Part shown: one piece after another, positions 36,661 to 48,054 of the stretch
Layout: each line of letters opens with the position of its first letter
How positions within the stretch are numbered: position 1 is the first letter of the stretch
DNA from: Gordius sp. MW1
Taxonomy: Eukaryota; Nematomorpha; Gordioida; Gordea; Gordiidae
Direction: 5' to 3'
DNA: 64,000 nt
NCBI GenBank assembly: GCA_964036665.1
Contig: OZ038531.1
Coordinates: 17,794,168 to 17,858,167, forward strand
Translations under genes and position numbers: made by a program
Notes under the pieces: model-generated
The model's database searches: none
What the model was told of the DNA's origin: nothing
Seen by the model: the letters and a program-made list of their open reading frames with translations, nothing else

Positions 36661-37800
36661 GGTTTTTTGTTGGATTGCAGTGCAATTATGGAAGAATGTT
36701 CAACACCTACTTGTTACGCTCAGCCTGTCTTCAGCAATGCTTGGCAACCATATCGTCATCATGGCATCACAACCCGTTTTTTAAAATATATTCTAATCTT
36801 TGAGACACGCAACGAGAAATTGTTATGTTATTCTTAGCCTATTGTTCTCTTGTTAATTTTGATTTGTTCCTTTAGTTGCCTTAATTTTACTCATTTAGGG
36901 TTTATTATCTTACTAGATCATGTGAGTTAGCGGATTGATAACATCCATGACCCATTTTTGAAATTCGTCGTATACGTCTATTTTAAATCTTAGCGGCACC
37001 CTTATGGTGGGTTAATAGGCATTGTTCCAAATTTATGGTCCCTTACATTTTCAGCAAGCCATTTTTTTCGTATTAAGTTCCCTTATCATCTGATCAGCAG
37101 CGCGTTTGGTATCAAGATTTTGTCCGCCACGTAATTCACTATAAACCGCTCCGCTGTGGCTCTCGAGTCCTGGACCTCTTATTGATCCCGAACTAGGTAG
37201 GGCCTTTTAGGTCGGCGAGTATCATTATTTTTCTAATTTTTGGCTAGTATCTCAACCTCAACTATGGCGACGACTTTGTTATCGTGTAACCAATCAAGGA
37301 GGGCACAGCTTAGGTCAACTAGTAATCGTTTCTTTCAGAGCCAAGCTGTCATCATAAATACCCCGCAACTGTGTTACAAACGAATTGCACAGATCGTTAA
37401 ATAATAAACACATCAATCTTTGATACATCTAAAGCATGGTTTACCCTGGGTATTTGGATTGGTAAATGTTTCTAAGTTCGTCTCTATCGTAAATGCGTCC
37501 TCGTTCGCCGGAGTCTATTTTCGATTGTCTCCGATGCTATGGCCATATTCCTGTATCCTCCCTTTTTGTGTTTTGTTCTTCCAGCAGCTTTGCCAAGCAT
37601 TCATATACCAAATTAAATTCCAAAAATTAAAGCCACTTTTGCATTTCAACCTTCCGAAAATTGTAGCTATAAATGGCTACCTTGAGAGATCCTAGGCGAG
37701 CTGATTTGCATTTTTAAATTAAGTTTAAGGTAAGCTTCTTAAATAATCTTTATTATACTTTCTTGCCTCTTGGTACCATAGCTTTATATAATTTTGTGGA
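36660..37800. other. G+C-richer unidentified region, possibly decayed coding sequence
   Basis: Base composition is clearly higher in G+C than the flanks. The minus strand has interrupted open patches such as VAIYSYNFRKVEMQKW, RIYDRDELRNIYQSKYPG and VTQLRGIYDDSLALKETITS. They look like an old element or pseudogene but match no family I recognise. It abuts the 3' end of the LINE. Confidence 0.3.
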
Positions 37801-37810
37801 ATGATATCTT

Positions 37811-40800
37811 CTATTCTTCTTCTTCTTTTTTCAGTTATTTGGTCCCACATTCGTGGGGTTTGTTTTGATAAGCTTCTTCCATCTTGACCGAGTGAGTGCA
37901 ATGTCTTGACTAATCTCTTTAGTTTTCATAACTTTATCGACTTTCCCTTTCCACGTGACACGGGGCCGTCCTCTTCCTCTCTTCCCCGTACCTCCATGTC
38001 CAGTACTTTTCGATTTACGTCATCCGTGTCCCTTCTTAGGATATGTCCATTCCACCTTAGCCGATTTTCGTTAATCATGTCCGCCATAGGTTGAATACCC
38101 ATTTTTGTCATGAGAAAGTCATACGTCATATGGTTGAGCTTAGTATACCCCAAGCTCCACCGTATCATTCTCATCTCTGTGGCTTGTAATAGCTTTCCTT
38201 CCGTGGTGTTTAATGCCCATGTTTCCCTTCCATAGAGTAACACCGGTCTTACGATGGATTTGTAAGCTTTGCTCTTAAACCATATTGGCATCTTCTTGTG
38301 GCACATTACACCGGATATACTTCGCCATTTTAGCCATCCTTTTGGATACGGGCATTGACTTCAGTCGCGCAACCTCCCTCTTGATGTAGCATCGAGCCGA
38401 GGTATGTAAATCTGTCTATTTTGGGTACTTCAGATGGTCATCCAGCTATGGGGTGCCTGTAACGTTCATTTCCATGTACACCATTTTTCGATCGTTGACC
38501 TTTAAACCATATCCAGCTAAGCGCTTTGACCACTTTTCAGCTTCTTCGAATACTTTCCCCCTTGTTTTCTCGCATAATTATATATCACCGGCATATAGCA
38601 TACACCATGGCGATGACTTTTGAATGTCCCTCGTTATCGGGTCTATAATTATATTAAATAAAAAGGGACTTAAAGCAGATCTTTAATGTAATCCAATTTT
38701 AACCCGAAAATGTTTAGAGTCTCCAACTGTCGTCCTAACGCGAGAGTTTGAGGCTTCATAAATATTTTTCATAAGCCGTATATATGCGTCAGGGATATTG
38801 TTCCCTCGGGCACCACCATATTAAATGGCGGGGGACCGTGTCATAAGCTTTCTCCAAGTCGATAAAAACCATATGTAGGTCTTTCCTCTTTTCACCATAC
38901 TTATCCATCATTTGTCTTAGTGCGAAGATTGGGTCGATTGTGGATTTGCCGGCCACAAATCCGAATTAATTAGCCGATATTTCCACCTCGTTTTTCAGCC
39001 TTGTTACTAAGATCCTGTCCATAATCTTCAAGGAGTGGCAAGTGCTTGATACCTCTGAAATTGCCATAGTCCCGAGGGTCTCCTTTGCCTTTAAATAAGG
39101 GTATAATCGTGCTTGCTCTCCATTTAGGAATTCGCTATTCTACGAATATCTTGTTAAGGAGGTTCGTCATGGTCGTGACTCCTTCTTCACGACATCCGCG
39201 CAATGCTTCCATAGGCATTCCATGTGAGCCATTTGCTTTTCCTTTTTGCATCTTGTTCATTTGTGTCATAACTTCATCCTTTTGAAAGAGTTCGACCATG
39301 CTTATATTTGACTCAATTTTGGGAAGGGAATCCTTTTTGCAATATTCTTAAGTTTCTTAAAATATCTTTTCCACCTTTCCATCACTTCTTTTGGCTTGAA
39401 TAAGGTTTGACCCTTCTCGTTTTTGACTATTCTAAGAACTCCGACATCGCGACTTTTCTTCTCTCTTATCTTTGCCAATTTGTACATAAGCCTATCGCCC
39501 CCTTTATGATCCAGTTTGTTTGTCATCTCGGTGTACGCGGAATTCTTCGCTTTTGCAACGGGCTTTTTTGCGGCACTCTTTGCGTCCCTATATTCTTGAT
39601 AATCCTTCGACTTTTTTGATTTATGCCACCGTCTATATAGATTTTTCTTTCTTTCGATGAAATCTTAACCGCTTGATCCCACCATCATAGTTCCCTATTC
39701 ATAGCTTTTCCTCCTTTGGTCTGTCCTATAACATAAATCGCTGTTTCCTTAATGTCCTTAGATAGCGTCTCCCAATCGTCGTCTACGTCACTTTGCAACT
39801 TTCTTGCACCCAAGAGTGAGGAGGCTTTTTGATGGTATTTTTCATTTGTCGACGTATCCTTTAGCTAGAGCTGTTAAAAGTTCCTTTTAAAAAGGAACTT
39901 GTCAAGTTCCAGCTATTTTGCCTAAAATGGAACCAATTCCAGTTCCTAGTTGCTCATTTTTAAAAGGAACTAGTTCCAGTTACAATTCCTTTTGAAGCTC
40001 CTTTTTTAAATTTTTTTTAAAATGTACAAACATCTTTTATTAATTCATAAAACCAATATATTACATATTACAATTTATAAAAATCATCAGGTAATAAATG
40101 TTTATTTAATTTTAACAAAATATTATTTTCAAAGTTGTCATCTAAAAGACATGTTCGCTTGTCTCCAAATAAAATTTTGCCCAAGTTAAATATTCCGCAG
40201 GGGCACTTGATAATAATGGCGTATTAAATTTAATAAATAGTTTTTTTAAATCGGGAAAACTGTCTAAATAAAAAAATTATTAGGGTTTATAAAAAATAAA
40301 TATTAAACTTAAATTATTGACCTTGAGGTGACGCCAAATATTTGCGGTAGAAGATATAGAAGTTGATATATGTTTTATTTTTGGAGAGCATAATTTGCAT
40401 CCAAGAGTTATTGATTTTGCATCCTTTTGAATAAGCGTAAAAACTTTCTCAAATGGCCAGGGTATATTTTAAGGTTTAATTATGGTAATGTCACTCATAT
40501 CTAAAATCAAAAGATTATATATTTAATATTTATAAACTTACTATTACTAGGAATCTGATAAAAATTAAAAACCAATTAAAGGAAATGAACTTTATATAAA
40601 TTACTATAAATCGAAAAATTTATTTAACAAACACTACAGTGAATAAAATGCTAAATAATATTTAAACTATAAATAAATTTAAAAATTTTTAATGCAAATT
40701 AAAATTGACAAAAGGAAGTTAAAGGAACTTGTAAGATGTTCCTTTTGCGATAAATTGATAAAAAAGGAACTAATTCCAGTTCCAGTTCCTTATTTTAAAA

Positions 40801-41170
40801 AGGACTTATTAGTTCCTTCTTTTTTAAAAAAAGGAGTTCCAAGAAATTAATTTATTTAACAGCTCTACCTTTAGCCTTTCGTATAAAATTCGAGGTTCGT
40901 ATACCTTTCTTCTTTCGGGAAATACTCTTCTGTCAAGATCCATAACAAGGGAACGAGGTTGCCTGACGATTTCTTTTCCCGCTATTACTTTGCAATCCTT
41001 GATACCCCATAATTCCTTTGTATAAGCAAATAGTCAACTTGACTAAATGGCTTCCCACTTCTATAGGTCACAATATGATCATCGCGCTTTTGAAAAATCT
41101 TCGCGCTTTTATTACCCACTTGAAATTGTCTTGATAAGCCCTCATGAGGAGCCAGTTTCCCTCTCTTTTA
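37811..41170 (-). mobile_element. RTE-type LINE (5'-truncated, decayed), split by a hAT
   Basis: The minus strand holds, in order: part of an endonuclease domain (about 41,110-40,880: HIVTYRSGKPFSQVDYLL, then RQPRSL-like residues); reverse transcriptase (about 38,970-38,820: FGFVAGKSTIDPIFALRQMM and DLHMVFIDLEKAYDTVP; the catalytic box reads YAGD in place of YADD near 38,590); and the C-terminal region (38,306-37,926: RPVLLYGRETWALNTTEG, MRMIRWSLG, RLRWNGHILRR). The 3' end carries a GAA-type simple repeat (about 37,820), as RTE elements often do. Several frame breaks and stops make it inactive. A 1,002-bp hAT derivative is inserted at 39,866-40,867. Opposite-strand open frames here are shadows. 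Confidence 0.85.
39866..40867 (-). mobile_element. internally deleted hAT (1,002 bp) inside the LINE
   Basis: Inverted ends are TAGAGCTGTTAAA and TTTAACAGCTCTA, with subterminal AAAAAGGAACT blocks. A perfect 8-bp duplication, CCTTTAGC, lies at 39,858-39,865 and 40,868-40,875. Inside on the minus strand are a BED-finger N-terminus (PWPFEKVFTLIQKDAKS, then LGCKLCSPK and NIWRHLK, about 40,460-40,310) and a hATC C-terminus (LFGDKRTCLLDDNFENN, then LLKLNKHLL, about 40,175-40,090). The catalytic middle is missing. This is a classic deletion derivative needing transposase from elsewhere. A stray end of the same family is at 12,655-12,726. Confidence 0.92.
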
Positions 41171-42802
41171 TTGGGAGATTAGAGTTGGAATTTAATGAAA
41201 AATATTAATTTAGGGGAAGGGAAACAAAAATATAAAAAAGAACGGATTATGATTCTTGAAATTTTAAAAAAAATTGAGTACTTTTGCGTATTAAACCTAA
41301 AATATTTTAAACCGATATGGGCAATGGTTTGGGGGAAACAACATGTTTACTAATTAAAATAATTGCATGCGCTAAATTTTGTAAAAGAATTTACTTTGTA
41401 AATTAATATTTATTTGTTTTTTAGGTGGGGATTAATGCGTTTCGCCTATTTGATCATTCCAAGCGAGGAAAAAATTGATGATGTAACTTCTAATGGTAAT
41501 AACATTTTTTCATAAACCTCTCAAATTAATAGCTATTACAAAATTTAATAGAAAGCTAAACCGTTCGAAAAAATCAATATTAATAAATCTCAAGAGTTAT
41601 TTTTAAATTATATAATCTAAATGTCTCATCGGTGATCATATTCTTATGGTAGAATTTTTTTTTTTATTATCCATCTATCAAATTTATTCCAGTTCTAAAT
41701 GGATTCTCATATATGTTAATTTAAATATAGATTTATGGTAACTATTTTTTAAATCTTAAAATAATTATAAAGGCTATTAAATAAGATGTTTGGCTGGGCT
41801 AGAACTCGGGGGGACTACAAATATTTTTATTCCATGTTGGCTCGTGATTAAGCAAAACAAAAAAAAACCGCGCTCGGGTCGGGTCATTAAAAGTTAACTT
41901 TGTAGAGTGTCTGCTAAAAGCAAATGTTTAATTTATTATCAATTTAGCGTTTACAAAATGTTAACAGACTTGTCACAGCCATTAAATACTGTAGAGGCAA
42001 AGATAAATAAACTTTAAAATAATTTATAACAGATTTTTGTGGCATTTTTAAAAGTGTTAAAATATAATAAATCAAAATAATTTAGAACTATGATTTGTGG
42101 ATCAATTGCAGCACAGTATGATTAGAGGTAAGATAAAATTGTGCTGTATAATATATTTTTGCATAGAATTTTTGGTTAAAATAAAATAATAATTCCAGAT
42201 TCTGATTTTCTTCTGATAAGATTACGCGCCCCACTATCTTCAAAAAAAGCAAAACTATCCAACTTTGGCTTGCCAAAAGAATGAATATATACACATGTCC
42301 ATAGATCTTCTACATTTGATATATTAATATGAATTAATTTATATTTTTGGATTGAATATCTATAAATTAAAAAAAATTTAGATAATATGGTCATGGGCTC
42401 AGCAACGGGCAACATTTATTTGTTATTTAGTAATTTTTAATCTTGACTTTATAAGATGACTTCCCTGTCTTAGCTAAATTTAATTACTTCTAAATAAAAT
42501 TTTTCAGCGAGCCACCACAGCTATAAATTATTACTAATCAGATTCCAATTTCATGATAATTTTTTAATTAAGCCAAGCCCTTACGTCACTGTCCTTTTGT
42601 TATGAGTGGGGTAGAAGGCGACATTGTATAAGGTGTTGACAATTAAATTATAATTACAGGTAAATATTTTGATTGACACACACTTTGTTAATCAACCCAT
42701 AATTTAAACGGAGAAGTTAATTAATCGACCCATTTTACAAAATAAAACTTCCAAATAAGATCCCTAATATTTTTAAAAACTGTTGAAAATCCAAAATCCA
42801 AA
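41171..42802. other. A+T-rich upstream region of the forkhead gene
   Basis: No gene is recognised. Near 41,875 lies a GCTCGGGTCGGGTC block related to the CCCGACCCG repeats. The opposite-strand frames at 42,088-42,415 are short and A+T-driven. Promoter elements could not be identified with confidence. Confidence 0.35.
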
Positions 42803-43940
42803 ATGGAACTTTCGCCAGAATTTAACGAAAGTTCTGGATATTTCTATAACAATCAAGTACTATCGAGTCATTATAATTTCCCATATTATAATGTCGCACC
42901 GATGCCAGCATACCCAAACAGTTATCCAATTATGCACGAAATAAATCCATTTTATGATCCTTTATACAACCAGCTCAATCGCTATTCCAATGGTTATTTC
43001 ATCCTGAAACCACCCGAATATTTGATCAATTACGGGCAAAGCCTTGGATTAAGTCATAACTACAAACCGCATCCCAGTTACATAAGTCTCATAAGTGCGG
43101 CCATTTTAGAATCTAAAAATCAAAAACTCGTCTTATCTGCTATATATCAATTTATCTTAGATAGGTATCCCTATTTTAGAGACAGAAATGCTGGATGGAG
43201 AAATAGCGTTAGGCATAACCTATCCCTCAATGAATGTTTCGTTAAGTCTGGTCGAAGCTTAAATGGCAAAGGACATTTTTGGGCCATACATCCCGCTAAT
43301 TTGGAAGATTTCAAAAGAGGTTCGTAATTATCGTTTTAAATTCTTACACAACTTTATCAAATAATATTACGGTATTTATAATATATTTTATGTTTGGTAT
43401 CGTTAAGGTGATTTTAGCAGAAAACAAGCTCAAAAACGAATTCGATCACATCGCAACAGTTCGAAAAATGAAATTCCCAACAAAATTTCCGATCATTCAA
43501 TGACATTCGATGACAATGGTCTTTATGAAACGGAAAAATTAGATGACAAATGTCAAAAGATGGAAAAAGTATTTTTGAATTCTCAAACTGAAGTTGAAAC
43601 CTCGCCTAAGAATCCTTTCCAAGACGATAAAATTCAAGGCGACATTAAAAATAAAGCATTTGAAATACTAAAAACTATAAGTTTGCCCATCCCTCTGAGC
43701 GATGAAATCCAAAATATCAAAATAAACTCAGTTTCTACCGCTAGCAAAAACTTTAAAAGTCGCCACGTCTATAAATGTAAAACCGAATCCACAGAGATGA
43801 ATACAGTTCATAAATCTGCAAAATTTAAAGGTCGGATATGTCCTCTGACTCGAGAAAATGATGAAAAAGCACCCTCCAACTTACCTAAACTTTTACATAA
43901 TAGATCGTTTGATGTCGCGAATATATTATCAAATTATTAA
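42803..43940 (+). CDS. FoxQ2-like forkhead transcription factor
   Basis: Two exons, 42,803-43,319 and 43,408-43,940, join in phase 1 (donor GTTCGT, acceptor GTTAAG) to give 349 residues. The forkhead domain (about residues 92-190) contains PSYISLISAAILES, IYQFILDRYPYFRDR, the recognition helix WRNSVRHNLSLNECF and wing GRSLNGKGHFWAIHPANLED. It continues across the intron as FKRGDFSRKQAQKRIRSH. The WAIHP...F.RGDF sequence recalls FoxQ2, a head/aboral patterning factor; FoxL1 and FoxD have different second wings. The domain begins KPHPSYISLI where most family members have KPPYSYIxLI. The last residues, SFDVANILSNY, form an Engrailed-homology-1-like motif (FxVxxIL), which in Fox proteins recruits Groucho co-repressors, suggesting repression. 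The start codon is the first ATG in the frame; a Tyr/Asn/Pro-rich N-terminus follows. Confidence 0.87.
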
Positions 43941-46385
43941 TGCTGTTAATTCGCGTTTAAGTTGTTATAATAATATTTATATAAATTAAATTTTTTAAGA
44001 TAATTGTTAATATGGGAGTCATAATTAACTCGTGTCAATTTTTAAGCTGAGGCATTGACCACAGGTGGTTATAATTTAGTAAGGGCAAAAAATGTTTTTT
44101 AAATTATATCATAATTTCGTTAGATGTTATAATAATGTTCGGAGAGGAAAAAAGGTTAACTGTCCTCTCGTGCCTTCCCCCCCCCCCATATTGGCTAAAA
44201 GTTATGGCTGAAAAATTGTTAACTATATATATATTACTAATAATTGAACATGCAGTCTTTACACAATTATAAAAAGCACAAAATATTCTGAACAGAATCT
44301 TTATACCATATAGAAATTGTTATAAATATTAAAAAAATCTATAATTAACAAATATTTATAGGCTAGCTTAATTGCGTCATTCCTTTTTAGGGGCAATGCA
44401 CCATTTATCAAGAAACAAATATAAAATCGACAGTACCTTAATGATCTAGAAAAGCCTTTATTTTGGCATGTGTAATTTCCACGTTAAAAAATAAAGTTAT
44501 AATTTTTTTTAACTTGCATTATTTAATACATATATACTGAGCAACAATGGGCAACCAACTAGCAAAAAATATAATTGCTTATTATGATACCTAATTTAAT
44601 TAAGCCAAAAATACACGAAGTGTAAGTTTTACAGAAATCAAGCGTTTGCTAATATAATTTAAGCTTAAAACTTTGTTCTATTAATTCATTTGATTGATAA
44701 TTTGTCCTATTTTCATTAAAATTTGATAACAATATATTTAATCTATCGAAAATAAACACGAGTTGTATTGTTTTCCTTATAACAATGAAAGTTGATATAA
44801 ACAAAATAACATCTATTTAAACAATGGTTAATAAATTTTAATTACATTATTAATACCTAATAGTCATACTTATATGCAAATTCACTAATATTAAGATAAT
44901 AACTCGTTGTAATTGTGTATTACAACATAAGTATGGGTAAGAATTAAGGTGAAACAAGCTCTTTTGTTTAACATTTACCTTGGAGTCAGCTATTATAAAA
45001 AACGTTTGTTATGCAGAATTCTTTTGTTATACATCAACAAAATAATAGAGTCTAATGTGTTTAGCCAACTATTATATGATTCGGAAAATATATTTAGGTA
45101 TCCTGGACGATGGCCAAAATTTTCAGTTCTACATACTAAATATCTTTTGAACTATTAGTATTTAGGGAAACGAATCCAAATATATAAAAATATTGGCCTC
45201 TCAAATTTTGGGCATGGTACTTAATTACTGCCCACCAGGAAATATTGTACTACCAAAAAAGTGCTATTGTAAAAAACTGTAGATGCATATACGAAGGTTG
45301 GACATTATAGATTCATATAAATAAACAAATCAAAGCGTTTACCCAGAAAATACATTAAATAAAAGATTTTTTGATTTTAAAAGCGAATTTTGCAATAATA
45401 ATGAAACTATTTAAAAAAAAAATTTTTATCCCACAAAACTATCAAGCTCAAATACGGAAATTTATACGCGAAGCAACAACAAATAAGTCCCTGAATCAGT
45501 ATCAGCATATATGTAAAATGTCGTGTTGATTTTTAAGTTACGTAAATGGCGTAGCAATCATAATTAAAACATTGTAAAGAAGAGCTGGTGGGGGGGGGGG
45601 GGTTCTTCAATATAGTTAACGATCACATTGTTTAGTCCGTTTAATGAGAAGGTCGTGATGGTGGTGGTGTGTTTAATGTAAGAGGTAATCATAATATTTA
45701 CGGTATCCACTTACATTCGGACACCAGCAGCCAGGCTTTAAAGCTTTAATTAACAACCCCCCCCTGCTTTAAGCATCTTTAAATTAATGTCTTTTTTTAT
45801 ATTACCCCCTAATTTCTCGAGAGCTTTTAACCCCGGTGGGCGTTCAGTTAATTACGCAATTTTTAAGTGTAATACCTTCAGGTGCCTGTCCCACCCATCC
45901 TCTCCGACATATAAATATTTGGGTTTAGGTGTGGTTATTTTTGTAGACGCGACTTGAAGATGATCCTTTAATGGGCATTGATCAAATGATAGTTTTTCAC
46001 GCTTCCAGGTGCAAGGGGTTTTTAATGTAATTTGTATATATTATTAATTGTAGTATGTATATGTGTATTTGATGCAAACTTCAAACACAGGGTTGGGCAA
46101 TTAAACAGCATAATAGGTTAGTTATTAAGGCGATTTTGCGAATCGTGAATTATTATAATTTTTCACTACGTGGCAGGCCGAGATAGTGTTATAACGTTAT
46201 AGATGGGTTAGTAACAAATAAAGTCAAAAGAGTAAATAATCGGTAAAGATGAAAACCTCCAGACATCCAATCACAATTAATTTAACTTTAAATTTTTCAT
46301 ACGTTTGTGAGTGTAAAATAAAAAAAAAAATTTGTTTAGTCAATAATAAGCTTTTTTTAATTTTGAAATTTGACTTGTTTTCGAA
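43941..46385. other. A+T-rich region downstream of the forkhead gene
   Basis: No coding exon or RNA gene is recognised. Poly-C (about 44,178) and poly-G (about 45,590) tracts are present. Confidence 0.4.
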
Positions 46386-46388
46386 ACT

Positions 46389-48052
46389 ATTAATTAATTG
46401 CTATGCAATTTATGGGCTCGTTTTTTGGTGTCCGTCCGTTGTCCGTTACCCTCCCTATCTATTTGCATTGGGTATATTAGGATATCGCTTTTTTAAATTA
46501 ATGCACGAGAAAGAGGTGCCCCACCCCTCATCTCTATCTCCCTCGCTGTGTTATTTTTTAAATTAATGCATAAGAGGTGCCCCACCCCTCATCTCTATCT
46601 CTCTCGCTTTCGGGCGGGGTCGGGTTTTAATTGCTACGTTAAATTATTATATAATAAACATAAATAAAAGTTGTTTACTTTTAAATGCTATGCAATTTAA
46701 CTAGTTTTTGGGTTAGAATCCCGGAGTTTTTTTTGACTCTTATGATTGTTCTTGTTACTATCATTAATAACAAGACTTTTTGGCCGTCCGTTGGCTACTG
46801 ACCAATGAAAAAAATGACCATTGGCCAAAATGTGAATCCGAGTTTATTTTTTCGTTTTTTTTTGACTATTATGATTGTTCCTGTTACTACCATTGCTATT
46901 ATGACTTTTTGGCCGTCCGCTGGCTGCTGACCAATGAAAAAAATAACCAGTGGCCAAAATGTGAATTTGAGTTTATTTTTTCGTTTTTTTTTGACTATTA
47001 TGATTGTTCCTGTTACTACCATTGCTATTATGACTTTTTGGCCGTCCGCTGGCTGCTGACCAATGAAAAAAATGACCATTGGCCAAAATGTGAATCCGAG
47101 TTTATTTTTTCGTTTTTTTTGACTATTATGATTGTTCCTGTTACTACCATTGCTATTATGACTTTTTGGCCGTCCGCTGGCTCCTGACCGATGGAAAAAA
47201 TGACCATTGGCCAAAATGTGAATCGAAATTATTTTTTTCGTTTTTTTTGACTATTATGATTGTTCCTGTTCCTACCATTGCTATTATGACTTTTTGGCCG
47301 TCCGCTGGCTGCTGACCAATGGAATAAAATGACCATTGACCAAAATGTGATTCGAAAACTATTTTTTCGCTTTTTTTTTTTTGACTATTATGAATTTATA
47401 TCCACTTTTACCGTGTCCTGGCTGCTAACCAATGGAAAAAAATGACCATTGGCCAAAATGTGATTCGAAAATTTTTTTTCGTTTTTTTTTACTCTTATGA
47501 ATTTATATCCACTTTTACCGTGTGCTGGCTGCTGACCAATGGAAAAAAATGACCATTGGCCAAAGTGAGCATCAAAATTTTTTTTTCCGTTTTTTGGCTA
47601 TCATTGACTTATAGAGTATCTGTTGGTACTGACCAATAGAGAAAAAATGACCATTGGCCAAATTTTTGATTTTTTTAATTAAAAATTGTTCAAATTCAAC
47701 AAAAAATTTCTCCCAACAATTCTGCAAATTCTTAACATTGTGATGTTTTATAATATAATGTTTGTTAGACCCATAATCACTAAAGGCCATAATAACTAAT
47801 GTAATACGCAACTAGATGCAAACACTAAATCTAACCCTTGCCTATATTACATTTTGCCTATAAATGGAAAATTTGTATAAATAATTAATTAATCATTAGG
47901 CATTTAATACCCCCCTATAGGCATTCTCACCCCTTCCCACCTTTCTCGCCCATAAATTGCATAGCAAATATGATACATTTATACGAAGTACAGATGAGTC
48001 GTCCCCCCTTCCCTTCTCCCCCTTCCCACGAGGGACGAAGGCCCGAGTTTTT
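46389..48052 (+). mobile_element. DINE-1/Helentron-like non-autonomous element (HINE), best copy
   Basis: Parts in order: head TTAATTGCTATGCAATTTAT (46,391); short GTCC microsatellite; two copies of the GGTGCCCCACCCCTCATC block (46,515-46,600); GGTTAGAATCCCGG (46,711); minisatellite core of 128-129-bp units (46,720-47,660); tail CCCCCCTATAGGCATTCTC (47,910) and CGCCCATAAATTGCATAGCAA (47,947), the inverted copy of the head; C-rich tract; and a closing hairpin-like GAGGGACGAAGGCCCGAG (48,035-48,052). Subterminal inverted repeats, a GTCY microsatellite beside the head, a tandem-repeat core and a 3' hairpin are the architecture described for DINE-1/mini-me of flies and Pearl elements of bivalves, now placed with Helentrons. 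No protein is encoded. Exact termini and the target site are not fixed. Confidence 0.75.
46720..47660 (+). repeat. minisatellite core, 128-129-bp units
   Basis: Markers GACTTTTTGGCCGTCC lie at 46774, 46903, 47032, 47160 and 47288, spaced 129, 129, 128 and 128 bp. Two more diverged units follow to about 47,660. Units differ by few substitutions, so the array is recent or homogenised. The overlapping open frames on both strands (46,780-47,214) repeat the same peptide and are repeat artefacts. Confidence 0.93.
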
Positions 48053-48054
48053 AT

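Noticed and set aside
36682-36830. Possible first exon (MEECSTPTCYAQPVFSNAWQ)
   Set aside because: It follows a good TTGCAG-type acceptor, but the frame is short, no donor of quality follows and no partner exon was found.
37420-39619. Plus-strand open frames across the LINE region
   Set aside because: They are antisense shadows of the minus-strand LINE and of the G+C-richer block beside it.
42088-42415. Minus-strand frames upstream of the forkhead gene
   Set aside because: Short, A+T-driven and without splice or family support.
46780-47214. Long open frames on both strands (135 and 139 codons)
   Set aside because: They are three repeats of the same peptide produced by the 128-bp minisatellite, which happens to be open in frame; the frame at 11,255-11,629 is the same artefact.
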